A stretch of 64,000 nt of DNA from Carya illinoinensis (Eukaryota; Streptophyta; Magnoliopsida; Fagales; Juglandaceae). This document shows positions 37,901 through 45,126 of this stretch, one piece after another (position 1 is the stretch's first letter; each line of letters begins with the position of its first letter). The notes beneath the pieces were generated by a model. It did not search any database. It saw nothing but the letters and a program-made list of their open reading frames with translations, and was not told the DNA's origin. The translations under genes and the position numbers were made by a program. The stretch lies in assembly GCF_018687715.1 (NCBI RefSeq), contig NC_056764.1, positions 7,826,501 to 7,890,500 of the forward strand, written 5' to 3'.

Positions 37901-40900
37901 TGAACATTATCAATATACATGCTCATCTTGAGGGGGGGTGTTGGAGTATAGCCTCTCACATTGACAGCATGGAGTTGAAGTCTAAAGAAGAAAAGCTAAA
38001 GGCAGAAAAAGAGAAGGAGAAGATTTAAAATACAGTTATTTCTGTTACACTTCTGTTATACATTTATTCCTCTGTGTAGTATAAATATTACATAGACCTT
38101 CATGTATTAATCATCAAGTATCGAGTTAATTCATATCAGATTACACAATCCTTCCTCTGTTTTTAGTTTTCTCTGCTATTCATCAAGTTCTCAACAATTG
38201 GTGAAAGAGTTTCGGTTCCTCAATGGCATGCACGCCTCGGACACCCTGCTTTTCGCACAGTGAAAGAAATCCTCTCAAACCATCGTCTATTAGTCACCAA
38301 TAATAAAAGTTTTCCAGTTTTTCATGCTTGTCAATTAGGGAAAAGTCATAAATTACCTTTTCATTTGTCAAATTCTATTTCATCTACCCCGTTTGAGTTA
38401 CTCTTTATGGATGTATGGGGGCCTTCATCCACTAAATCTATTCATGGAAATAAATATTACTTAAGCATCATTGATAATTTCTCTAAATTCATATGGCTAT
38501 TTCCTATTGATGCAAAATCAAAAGTTGCACATACCTTCATCAATTTCCAACTTCAAATCGAACGTTACTTTGATTGCAAAATCAAAAGCGTCCAAACCGA
38601 TTTTGGAGGTGAATTTCAAGCCTTAAAATCACATCTTCTTACCTCCGACATCGTTCATCGTCTATCTTGCCCACACACTCATGAACAAAATGGGTCTGTC
38701 GAGCGGCGTCATCGCCACATTGTAGAAACCAGCCTCACCCTAATGGCCACTGCATCAATCCCGCACCAATATTGGGATGATGCTTTCACCACCGCCACCT
38801 ATCTCATAAATCGCCTCCCCTCTCCTGTCATTCACCACAAAACTCCACTTGAGCTCCTCTTCAAACAAACTCCTGACTATACCTTCCTTCGTACCTTTTG
38901 GTGCGCTTGCTAGCCCTATCTTTGTCCCTATAATTCCCACAAAATGGACTACCGCTCATATCTTTGTGTCTTTCTTGGCTACAGCCCCAACCATTGAGGA
39001 TACCGTTGCCTGCAACAATCAACAGGTCGAATCTTCATCTCCCGGCACGTCATCTTCGATGAAACCCATTTTCCATTCCAACAAATGAATCCCCCTTCTC
39101 CCGTCACTCAAACCTCTCTCACAGCACTGCCCTCATCCCTCTGTATTTCGCCACCTCCCTCCTTGACAAATGCTCTTTCTTTTTCATCAGACCCACCGCA
39201 CTCCCCATCAAATGAATCGTGCCCTAACTCAATCCCAAACACCCAACCCGAGCCCATTTCCGTAACTCAGGATTTCCACCCCATGACCACAAGATCCAAA
39301 AATAATATCCACAAGCCCAAAAATCTTCCACCTGATATGACTCCCACTCCACGAGCCTTACTCATCGAAACCCAAGAAATTGAGCCCACTTCCTTCTCCT
39401 CTACCTCACAAAGCCCACATTGGAGACAAGCCATGAATGAGGAATTTCAGGCCCTACTTGACAATGGCACATGTGTCCTAGTCCCTCCAAAGCCCAATAT
39501 AAACCTTGTGGCTTGTAAGTGGGTCTATCGAATCAAAAAACGAGTTGATGGGTCCATTGAACGCTACAAAGCTCGTCTCGTTGTGAAAGGATTTCACCAA
39601 TTACTAGGTATTGATTATGATGATACATTCAGTCCAATGGTAAAACCCACGACCATTTGTAATGTTCTCTCTTTTGCAGTGTCACAAAAAATTGTCCCAT
39701 TCGACAACTCGATGTCAAAAATGCCTTTTTACATAGCAACCTACAAGAGACAGTTTACATGACCCAACCTCCCGGATTCTCTGATCCATCATGTCCTGAG
39801 TATGTGTGTCACCTTCACAAATCTCTTTATGGGCTCAAACAAGCGCCCCGGGCTTGGTTCTCAAGACTCAGCAACAAACTAGTAGAAATGGGCTTCACTT
39901 CCTCCAAGGCCGATACTTCCTTATTTATTTTTAGGTCACATCAGGCTGTCATTTTTTTATTGATATATGTCGATGAAATCATCATAACTGGGCCTCACAA
40001 ATCTCTGTTACACTCAATCATCACAAATCTTCAGCAAGATTTTGCCCTAAAAGATCTTGGGCCACTACACTATTTTTTGGGCATTAAGACCCTAAAGGAT
40101 GACCGTGGACTTTTCCTCTCACAGCAGAAGTATATTTTTGACCTACTCAAAAAGACCAATATGCTACATGCCAAGCCAGTGAACTCCCCCATGTCCACAA
40201 CAGCCAATTTATCACTCTTCAAAGGTGATCCTTTCAATGATCCAACTCTTTATCGCAGCACAGTTGGCGCTCTCCAGTATCTCTCATTTACAAGACCAGA
40301 CCTCGCTTTTGACGTCAGCAAAGTGTGCCAGTTCATGCAGCATCCCACGACAGACCATTGGATTGCAGTCAAACGAATTATTCGTTATCTCCAACAAACC
40401 ATCCACCATGGCATTCTCATCCGCCGCACCTCATCCACCGACATCCATGCCTTCTCTGACGTCGACTGGGCTGGCTGTCCTGATGACAGAAGATCTGTAA
40501 GTGGCTATTGTGTATACCTTAGTTCTAATCTAATGTCCTGGAGCTCGCGCAAACAACCAACGGTATCCCGTTCAAGCACCGAAGTCGAAATCAAGCAGTT
40601 GCCAATACCATGGCTGAAGTTATGTGGCTCCAATCTCTCCTATCTGAACTTGGCATCTCAAGTCCAAATCCACCTACACTCTGGTGCGATAATATAAGGG
40701 CCACGTACCTCACGGCCAACCCCCTCTATCACTCACGTACAAAGCACATTGAACTAGACATCCACTTCGTACGTGATCAGGTTGCCCAACATCAACTTCA
40801 AGTTCGGTTCATCTCCAACACCGATCAAATAGCGGACTCATTCACCAGAGCACTCCCAACTGCCCGGTTCTGCACTCTCCGAGACAATCTCAATGTCCAC

Positions 40901-41581
40901 GAGCTCCCATTGCGATTGAGGGGGCATAATGGCACAACTGATCCACAACAAACAGATAAATTTCAATCAACAGATATTGCTCAAGACAATGGCACACCTG
41001 AATCTCAACAAACAGATAAAGATCAAGTTCAAAACAAGCATGAAGATAAAGATCAAGTTCACGACAACAAATCTAGGAAATAACAAACTCTCTGTAAATT
41101 TAAATACTTTCAAATAAGATTGGTTTATCCAATAATATCTATAAATACAATAGCATACAATCCTCCAAAGTTAAGTGAGGAAAACAGTTCTTCCATCTGC
41201 ATTGTTTTATTCTTTAACCCTAACTCTACTTTCTAAGCTTTTGGGACATGAAGTGCTGAGTTCAGATTGATACCAAAAACATGGAATGCCGCCATATTTC
41301 CCATTACGACTGTGCGGCTAGCTTAGTGAAAATGATGAGGAGCTTTTGGGATGGTTATGATGACTTAGATAGAGCTATTAATTTGCTTATCACTAATCTC
41401 ATGTTGAGGGTATTTAATTGTTGTGTATATATATATAGGGAACAAAATGGTTTTCGGAGTGGAGGGAAGATCTTTGAAGGTGATCAGGATGGACGACTAT
41501 AGTGAAGCAGCAACAAACGGTGGGCATGATCCTTCTAAAAATGGCAGTGGGGATACTGGCAGTAGGGGTCGAAAAGGTTGA
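25927..41581 (+). CDS. PSY: PSY-family tyrosine-sulfated peptide precursor, two exons split by a 15.4-kb intron
   Basis: Secreted signalling-peptide precursor. Exon 1 (25927-26011) encodes a signal peptide: MRTRALLCFRLLLAFVIMF, then STQNSIPIS, and ends in phase 1 before GTAGAT. Exon 2 (41439-41581) follows a TATATATAG acceptor, restores the frame, and ends at TGA 41579-41581. The joined product is 75 residues. Near residue 47 it carries MDDYSEAATNGGHDP. This lines up without gaps with the PSY core DYxxxxxNxxHDP, in which the Tyr after acidic residues is the sulfation site. PSY peptides are perceived by leucine-rich receptor kinases and promote growth. The 15,427-bp intron contains a copia element with a second copia dimer nested in it. 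Without them the intron would be about 1.1 kb. Whether the gene is still spliced is unknown. Confidence 0.75.
26012..26879 (+). other. PSY intron, part left of the retrotransposon block
   Basis: AT-rich intron DNA with a (TA)n run at about 26317-26336. A second possible acceptor (TTAACAG at about 26217) would lead to a short alternative reading that stops within 20 codons. The last 120 bases (ATCCCATCAGTTTAAGTTTTTGAGAC onward) belong to a dispersed repeat that resumes at 41222 after the insertion. Confidence 0.5.
26880..27178 (+). repeat. 5' LTR of the outer copia element
   Basis: 299 bp. It starts TAACGGCACAAC and ends ATTCTTTA directly before the primer binding site TGGTATCAAGAG at 27179. 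It differs from the right LTR by scattered substitutions and an extra ATTTGTAAC-like segment near 27070. Confidence 0.9.
28059..28316 (+). repeat. Left LTR of the copia dimer
   Basis: 258 bp, TGTTGGAGTATAG...TCTCAACA, with a TATA-like AGTATAAATATT near 28199. It appears identical to the other two LTRs. The target duplication ATTGG precedes it. Confidence 0.95.
28508..33088 (+). CDS. Intact copia Gag-Pol polyprotein, first copy of the dimer
   Basis: A single open frame of 1,526 residues. I chose ATG 28508 (MAEENSPNSSASS) because it is the first ATG of a copia-like Gag in this frame. Order: Gag region; zinc knuckle CTHCGYNGHTIDKC (near 280); aspartic protease WILDTGATDHM (near 395); pre-integrase WHYRLGHVSN (near 535); integrase core (HCDIWGPF, VDDFTR, RTDNGSEF, PQQNGVVERKHQ; 590-690); a three-fold SHIDS repeat (about 870-915); RT (CKWVFKVKYKADGTIERHKA; YVDD near 1176); RNase H (DSDWAGC near 1338; TDSKSAL). 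All key motifs are present and no stop breaks it. The last 30 or so residues are encoded inside the middle LTR. It probably can provide or recently provided retrotransposition functions. Confidence 0.95.
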   Translation: MAEENSPNSSASSRILNPSDDSSSPYYLHPSDNPGSLLVSEIFGGDNYIAWSRSISIALTVKNKIAFIDGSITAPPTTQRLNHTAWLRANNLVLSWLMNSISKDIRNSLLYVASAVDLWNELKTRYLRSDGPRVFHLEKSLSCINQGSSSITEYFSAFKTLWDEYVNYRPLPTCTCGKMASCTCDLFNFLLLRQQSDYVLKFLVGLNDSYASVRSQLLLAVPLPSMAKVFSLLLQEESQRQLTNFTSNDTHALLAKHYTQSNQNTQSKFIKDKLKKSSLHCTHCGYNGHTIDKCFQLHGYPPGWTGPKGKRNLPSAHAAISTEEVFIKNSNESQRFSLTAEEFNKLIALANSSSNTQNIDTSTAAVNLATTQFSGNLFSQCNSVSTKLKSEFSWILDTGATDHMICSPLLYSSTPKPVTNSINLPNGQTVPALYIGTVSLSSTLHLHNVLCVPSFSFNLLSVSKLTKESNLCLSFFDSHCLLQDQSMKKMIGIAYEKQGLYYLPQASSKANSCQHNQLNPTPISASIITRNQPNLWHYRLGHVSNSRIPFLRQIDNSITFDCTNVCEICPLAKQKKLSFPVSQSISNKEFELIHCDIWGPFATISYSGFKFFLTIVDDFTRCTWVYMLKTKSEVSSLLPNFCNMVKTQFNTSVKTIRTDNGSEFFLTKFYGDNGIVHQRSCVETPQQNGVVERKHQHLLNTARALMFQANLPLIFWSDCVLTAAHIINRIPTPLLQNKTPFEMLFHKSPNLSHLKIFGCLCFASTITSHRQKFDPRATKCLFLGYPSAVKGYKLMDLNTNRIIISRNVVFHETNFPFKSLPVNSAIPNFLFPPSEFQYNSSHINNPISSDQNITSLIPNESDSSHIDSFHHTDLASSDFSHIDSMHQNDLESSDSSHIDSNHQTDLANPIPAVRKSSRIKQTPKFLQDYYCGTASLFPHAINSSASIGCSSNTGNPYPISSFISVSRLSASHKAFLASISIIKEPKTYQQAAKSHEWQVAMRNELTALELNKTWELVTLPKNKKTIGCKWVFKVKYKADGTIERHKARLVAKGYTQQEGLDFFDTFSPVAKLTSIRLLLAVAAIKGWYIHQLDVNNAFLHGELNEEVYMEVPPGLDVKHPNVVCKLLKSLYGLKQASRQWFAKLSQALLQYGFTQGNSDCSLFIKKTATSFITLLVYVDDVLLASDNLIEIQQLKIFLHDKFTIKDLGQLKYFLGLEVARSKSGISLCQRKYTLDILQDAGLTGSKPAAFPMESTLKLSTDDPNLYEDASGYRRLIGRLLYLTVTRPDLAYSVQVLSQFLAKPAVSHYQAAMRVLRYLKATPGQGLFFSSSSDFQLKAFSDSDWAGCLDTRRSVTGYAIFLGDSLISWKSKKQATVSRSSAEAEYRALAATTCEVQWLLYALQDLSVDHSQPTMLYTDSKSALSIATNPVQHERTKHIQIDCHLVREKLQQNVIKLFYIPSRLQLADIFTKPLGSLPFHHNLRKMNIINIHAHLEGGCWSIASHIDSMELKSKEEKLKAEKEKEKI
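32999..33256 (+). repeat. Middle LTR of the copia dimer, shared by both units
   Basis: It serves as 3' LTR of the first unit and 5' LTR of the second. It is preceded by the purine tract TGAGGGGGG and followed by the primer binding site at 33257. No target duplication flanks it. The first ORF ends inside it at 33088. Confidence 0.95.
33448..38028 (+). CDS. Intact copia Gag-Pol polyprotein, second copy of the dimer
   Basis: Also 1,526 residues, with a predicted protein identical to the first copy. The start is the equivalent ATG at 33448, and the stop lies inside the right LTR at 38028. The zinc knuckle, DTGA protease, integrase, YVDD reverse transcriptase and RNase H motifs are all kept. Two unbroken, identical ORFs side by side imply that the duplication is very young, or that it arose in assembly. 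Confidence 0.95.
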   Translation: MAEENSPNSSASSRILNPSDDSSSPYYLHPSDNPGSLLVSEIFGGDNYIAWSRSISIALTVKNKIAFIDGSITAPPTTQRLNHTAWLRANNLVLSWLMNSISKDIRNSLLYVASAVDLWNELKTRYLRSDGPRVFHLEKSLSCINQGSSSITEYFSAFKTLWDEYVNYRPLPTCTCGKMASCTCDLFNFLLLRQQSDYVLKFLVGLNDSYASVRSQLLLAVPLPSMAKVFSLLLQEESQRQLTNFTSNDTHALLAKHYTQSNQNTQSKFIKDKLKKSSLHCTHCGYNGHTIDKCFQLHGYPPGWTGPKGKRNLPSAHAAISTEEVFIKNSNESQRFSLTAEEFNKLIALANSSSNTQNIDTSTAAVNLATTQFSGNLFSQCNSVSTKLKSEFSWILDTGATDHMICSPLLYSSTPKPVTNSINLPNGQTVPALYIGTVSLSSTLHLHNVLCVPSFSFNLLSVSKLTKESNLCLSFFDSHCLLQDQSMKKMIGIAYEKQGLYYLPQASSKANSCQHNQLNPTPISASIITRNQPNLWHYRLGHVSNSRIPFLRQIDNSITFDCTNVCEICPLAKQKKLSFPVSQSISNKEFELIHCDIWGPFATISYSGFKFFLTIVDDFTRCTWVYMLKTKSEVSSLLPNFCNMVKTQFNTSVKTIRTDNGSEFFLTKFYGDNGIVHQRSCVETPQQNGVVERKHQHLLNTARALMFQANLPLIFWSDCVLTAAHIINRIPTPLLQNKTPFEMLFHKSPNLSHLKIFGCLCFASTITSHRQKFDPRATKCLFLGYPSAVKGYKLMDLNTNRIIISRNVVFHETNFPFKSLPVNSAIPNFLFPPSEFQYNSSHINNPISSDQNITSLIPNESDSSHIDSFHHTDLASSDFSHIDSMHQNDLESSDSSHIDSNHQTDLANPIPAVRKSSRIKQTPKFLQDYYCGTASLFPHAINSSASIGCSSNTGNPYPISSFISVSRLSASHKAFLASISIIKEPKTYQQAAKSHEWQVAMRNELTALELNKTWELVTLPKNKKTIGCKWVFKVKYKADGTIERHKARLVAKGYTQQEGLDFFDTFSPVAKLTSIRLLLAVAAIKGWYIHQLDVNNAFLHGELNEEVYMEVPPGLDVKHPNVVCKLLKSLYGLKQASRQWFAKLSQALLQYGFTQGNSDCSLFIKKTATSFITLLVYVDDVLLASDNLIEIQQLKIFLHDKFTIKDLGQLKYFLGLEVARSKSGISLCQRKYTLDILQDAGLTGSKPAAFPMESTLKLSTDDPNLYEDASGYRRLIGRLLYLTVTRPDLAYSVQVLSQFLAKPAVSHYQAAMRVLRYLKATPGQGLFFSSSSDFQLKAFSDSDWAGCLDTRRSVTGYAIFLGDSLISWKSKKQATVSRSSAEAEYRALAATTCEVQWLLYALQDLSVDHSQPTMLYTDSKSALSIATNPVQHERTKHIQIDCHLVREKLQQNVIKLFYIPSRLQLADIFTKPLGSLPFHHNLRKMNIINIHAHLEGGCWSIASHIDSMELKSKEEKLKAEKEKEKI
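37939..38196 (+). repeat. Right LTR of the copia dimer
   Basis: 258 bp, ending TCTCAACA and followed by the target duplication ATTGG at 38197. It appears identical to the left and middle LTRs. Confidence 0.95.
40927..41216 (+). repeat. 3' LTR of the outer copia element
   Basis: 290 bp, TAATGGCACAAC...TTCTTTA. It is preceded by the purine-rich TTGAGGGGGCA and followed by ACCCT. It carries an internal direct repeat, with AATGGCACA plus CAACAAACAGATAAA occurring twice (40928-40970 and 40989-41020). Confidence 0.9.
41222..41280. repeat. Right half of a dispersed repeat split by the outer copia insertion
   Basis: Joined to 26760-26879 it gives a segment with features of a repeat seen elsewhere in the window (AGCTTTTGGGACA with GTATCATA/ATACCA-type text). 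The outer copia element therefore landed in an older repeat within the PSY intron. Confidence 0.4.
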
Positions 41582-42490
41582 GATCAGATCGATCTTTCTT
41601 AAATATTGCAGTGTTATAATTATCTTTTTAATTTGGTGCAATAATTATATTCATTCATTAGAAAGATATATTGTCCTTGTGCTCATTCATTCTTGCTTGT
41701 TTTCACCCGTGTGCTAAAGCTAGCTGATCTATAAAGATATCTGGAGAGAATCGAATAAATATTTGTATTTTCTTGAGTCTAATTATCTTTTCTTCTATTT
41801 CTTTTTCCTCTAGAAATTATATGCCAAAATTCCTCCCCATCCTCAAGCTTTCTAGTTACAGTCATTAAGTAATTCTACATATAACTGTGAAATACATAAA
41901 TATCACGTAATCGCTTTGAAAAAGAGTTAGATCCATTATTAAAAAATTAATTTTTATCATGTAAGTTTCATATCTTATTCATTTTTTTTTTCAAAATAAT
42001 TATTTGAAAATTGCACAATTTATAATTATAAATATCTTTTTTCATTTTCCAAAAAATATTTGAGAAATCCTTACATGTAAGTTAAAATGTATACCATTAG
42101 AACCGATAGCTTTCTTATAGAAAAATGCATGGTGGCCCAGTCTCTGCCAACCCCATAAATCGAGGCCAGATATTGATCACGGTCTTGTCAATCAATTAGC
42201 TTCTATCTCTTAAATAGATTAATAGACTGGACTTCGAGGCTTGAATTGAGTTTTGTAATCTACGCTACACTCTTATTTTTAAAATCTTTTGATCTATCTT
42301 TAATTCAAGAACTAATTGTTATAATCTCCTTCATTCGTCATTTATATTATGTTGAATAATGCTTCTTAATTAATAAATAAATAAAGACAATGGTATTCCT
42401 GAATCCAAGTCTTTTTCATTAATTAAATGTGTAGTCCAAATTCGTCCCAAATCCAACTAGTCAAACCTTGATCATCTAATACTTGCCCTT
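41582..42490. other. 3' flank of the PSY-like gene
   Basis: Non-coding. The first 150 bases after the TGA at 41581 should be the 3' untranslated region. The rest is AT-rich intergenic DNA with no recognised repeat. Confidence 0.4.
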
Positions 42491-42493
42491 TTT

Positions 42494-45126
42494 CAAAAAG
42501 AAGAGATTGAAAGATAAGTGAAAAAAATTTTAAGAAGTGGCTTGATTAGACCAAGTATTAGCCCTTTTTCCTCACCGGTGTTGTTAGTGAGCAAGAATGA
42601 TGAGTCTTGGCAATTTTGCACGGATTATCAAGTCTTAAATAAAGCAACAGTAAAGGATAGATTTCTTATACCCACGGTAGATAAGATGCTCGATGAGTTA
42701 CATGGGGCGGATCAGTATCTTCCAAGCTTGATTTGAGGGCTAGATTTCACCAAATCCGAATGAAAGAGGAAGATGTCCACAAGACGGCATTTTCATTCTG
42801 GGCATTATGAGTACCTAGTGATGCCGTTTGGGTTATGCAATTATCCATCTACTTTCCAAACCCCAATGAACACAATCTTCAAGCCACTCTTGAGGAGATT
42901 TGTATTAGTATTCTTTGATGACATCTTAGTTTATTCCAAGTCCATTGAAGAACATAAGGAGTATCTAAAAGTTGTGATGAAGATCTTAGAAGGATATCAT
43001 TTTTTTCATAAAGGCTTTCAAATGCGCCTTTATGGAAAAAGAGTTTGAGTATCTTGGTCAATTCATCTAGGTTGAGGAGGTGAAGGGGGATCAAAGGAAG
43101 ATAGAGGCTATGGTGGATTGGCCTTTGCCCAAGGATGTTTTGGCCTTGAGAGGTTTTTTGGGTTTGACCGGCTACTATAGAAGATTTTTGAAGAATTATG
43201 GGCTTATTACTAAGCCACTTACTTCCTTTCTCAAGAAAGATAATTTTGAGTGGACACAAGAGGCAAGAGATGCCTTTGAGAACTTGCTACTGTTTTGGTC
43301 TAAGAAAAGAGACCATTGGCCTTTTTTTTTAAGGCACTTGGGCCAATGAAGAAAGTTTGGAGCACCTATGCTAGAGAGATATTGGCGTTTGTCCATGCAG
43401 TAAAGGTGTGGCAACCTTACCTCTAGGCCGCAAGTTTACTATTGTGACCAACCAACAATCATTGAGGCACCTCCTACAACAAAAGCTTGTTACTCCTGAG
43501 CAATAAAAAATTTCTTGTCAATCTACTTGGTTTTGAGTACGACATTATTTACCAACTGGGCAAAGAAAATAAAGTAGCCGATGCCTTGAGTAGAAGAGAA
43601 GGGACTGCACTTTTATAGGTTGTGCATGAAGAGGATGAGTCCTTTGTGTTGGCCTTGAGTGGGGCCAAATGGAGGATATGGGACAAGATCCGTGAAGCGA
43701 CAGGAATTGATGCAAGGGCCTTTGAGATTATTGAGCTTTTAAAAGCACAAAGAGATGGGGTTGTGGGCTTCAAGGTACAAGATGGTCTTATCTACTACAA
43801 AGACTATGTTTATGTACCTAATGTTCCTAATTTGAGGAAAGAAATTCTTAACCATTGCCATCATAGCAAGGAAGGTGGACACTCAGGATGATTGAGAACT
43901 TATATACGAATCAAGCACTTCTTCTACTAGAAAGGGCTTAAGAAAGCAGTTAAGAAGCTTATGGCCGGGTGTGACATTTGTCAAAAGGCCAAATATGATA
44001 CAAGACCTCCATCCAGGCTCTTGCAACCATTGCCCATTCCGAACATGATTTGGGAGGATTCGATGATGGATTTTGTGGAGGGGCTACCCACTAGTGGTGG
44101 CCATGAGGTGATATTGGTAGTGGTGTATCGGCTAAGTAAGTATGCTCACTTTATTCCACTTAAGCATCTCTACATGGCCCAGAGTGTGGCCAAAGCTTTC
44201 ATTGACAACATGGTGAAACTACATGGGTTTCCCAAGAGCATAGTAACCGATCGAGATAGGGCTTTTATGAGCACCTTTTGGAATGAGTTCTTTGAGCTAC
44301 AAGAAAGCAAGTTGAAGGCAAGTTTCTCTTACCATCCTCAAACCGATGGGCAAATTGAGGTGGTGAATAGGACACGTCAGCAATACTTGTGATGTTTTTT
44401 CCACGAAGAACAAACAAAGTGGGGGGATTACCTCACTTGGGCCGAATATTGGTACAATTCATCATTCCATGCTTCCATCCAAAGCAGCCCTCTCAAGGTG
44501 GTTTATGGGAGACCACCACCTACTTTGGTGAATTATGAGAAAGTGATGGCTAAAAATGATGAGATTGAAAAAGAGTTGATTACTAGGGATAAGATCCTAG
44601 TGAAGGTGAAAAGAGAGCTCAAGAGAAAATGAAAAAATATTATGATGAGGGAAGACGCGTGGTTATGTTTCATGTGGGGGACTATGTGTATTTGAAGCTA
44701 CAACCATATGGACAAAAAACCTTGAGGAAGAAGCTTAGTTTGAAGCTTTCCAAAATGTATTATGGGCCTTTTAAAGTGTTGGAAAGATTGGGGGAAGTGG
44801 CCTATACATTGGAACTTCTTCCAACATTGAGATTATATCTGGTCTTCCATATATCCATGTTAAAGAGGAGGATTGGTAACCCTAGACTCATAGTTGAAGA
44901 GCTACCAAGCATTGATGATGAAGGAATGATGCTTTTACAACCTAGAGAAGCACTTGAGTATAGGGTGGTAACGCGGGGAAGGAGAAGAAGAAAGGTGTGG
45001 CAAGCTTTGATTAAATGGCAAGGAGTGCCAAGAGAGGAAGCTTCATGGGAAGATTATGATGATATGGTGTCAAGATATCCACAATTGATCCTTAAAGGCA
45101 AGGATGTGCTTGAAGAGAGAGGGAAT
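42494..45126 (+). pseudogene. Gypsy chromovirus pol pseudogene (RT, RNase H, integrase, chromodomain)
   Basis: RT fragments run from 42518 ([14 protein letters not shown]) through 43048, with the catalytic [10 protein letters not shown] at about 42910. RNase H remnants follow (43080-43610: LRGFLGLTGYYRRFLKNYG). The integrase has a zinc-binding end (HHSKEGGHSG near 43880, CDICQKAKYDTRPPSRL near 43965) and core (VYRLSKYAHFIPL, SIVTDRDRAFMS, YHPQTDGQIEVVNR) up to a stop at 44392. From 44629 an open frame carries the C-terminal part and a chromodomain (ALIKWQGVPREEASWED near 45010). At least five stops or frameshifts break the gene. Confidence 0.9.

Larger units (their letters stand above)
28059..38196 (+). 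mobile_element. Tandem copia dimer: LTR-ORF-LTR-ORF-LTR with one target duplication
   Basis: Three LTRs (28059-28316, 32999-33256, 37939-38196) separate two internal regions, with an exact spacing of 4,940 bp. The pentamer ATTGG lies directly outside the two ends (28054-28058, 38197-38201) and not around the middle LTR. The dimer therefore behaves as one insertion into the outer copia element. Both internal regions have a primer binding site TGGTATCAGATTGAG (28317, 33257), a purine tract, and an identical intact ORF. I saw no difference between the two units by eye. Likely origins are unequal recombination between LTRs after insertion, or an assembly duplication. Confidence 0.93.
27219..40890 (+). 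pseudogene. Outer copia gag-pol pseudogene, split by the nested insertion
   Basis: The gag start is at ATG 27219 (LHHFITIKLTQDNFLLWRAQ), followed by a stop at about 27470. Protease (WYPDTGATNHI) begins near 27670, and the pre-integrase region runs to 28058. After the dimer, the frame resumes at 38197 with WHARLGHPAF. Then come the integrase (38260-38913: MDVWGPSST, SIIDNFSKF), a stop, and RT pieces (39085-39762, CKWVYRIKKRVDGSIERYKA; 39759-40697) with RNase H. The RT site reads YVDE (near 39968) where active copia elements have YVDD. Several frames and stops make it non-autonomous. Confidence 0.9.
26880..41216 (+). mobile_element. Outer copia retrotransposon in the PSY intron, interrupted by a nested dimer
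   Basis: LTRs at 26880-27178 and 40927-41216, flanked by ACCCT at 26875-26879 and 41217-41221. A primer binding site TGGTATCAAG follows the left LTR, and a purine tract GAGGGGGCA precedes the right LTR. The internal region is cut at 28058/38197 by the dimer insertion. Reading across that cut restores the pre-integrase region, with one copy of ATTGG. Without the insert the element is about 4.2 kb. Its LTR ends are TA...TA, not the usual TG...CA. Confidence 0.93.

Noticed and set aside
41281..41502. 73-residue open frame starting MECRHISHYD
   Set aside because: It overlaps the PSY exon in another frame and resembles nothing. Its part before 41439 is better explained as intron.
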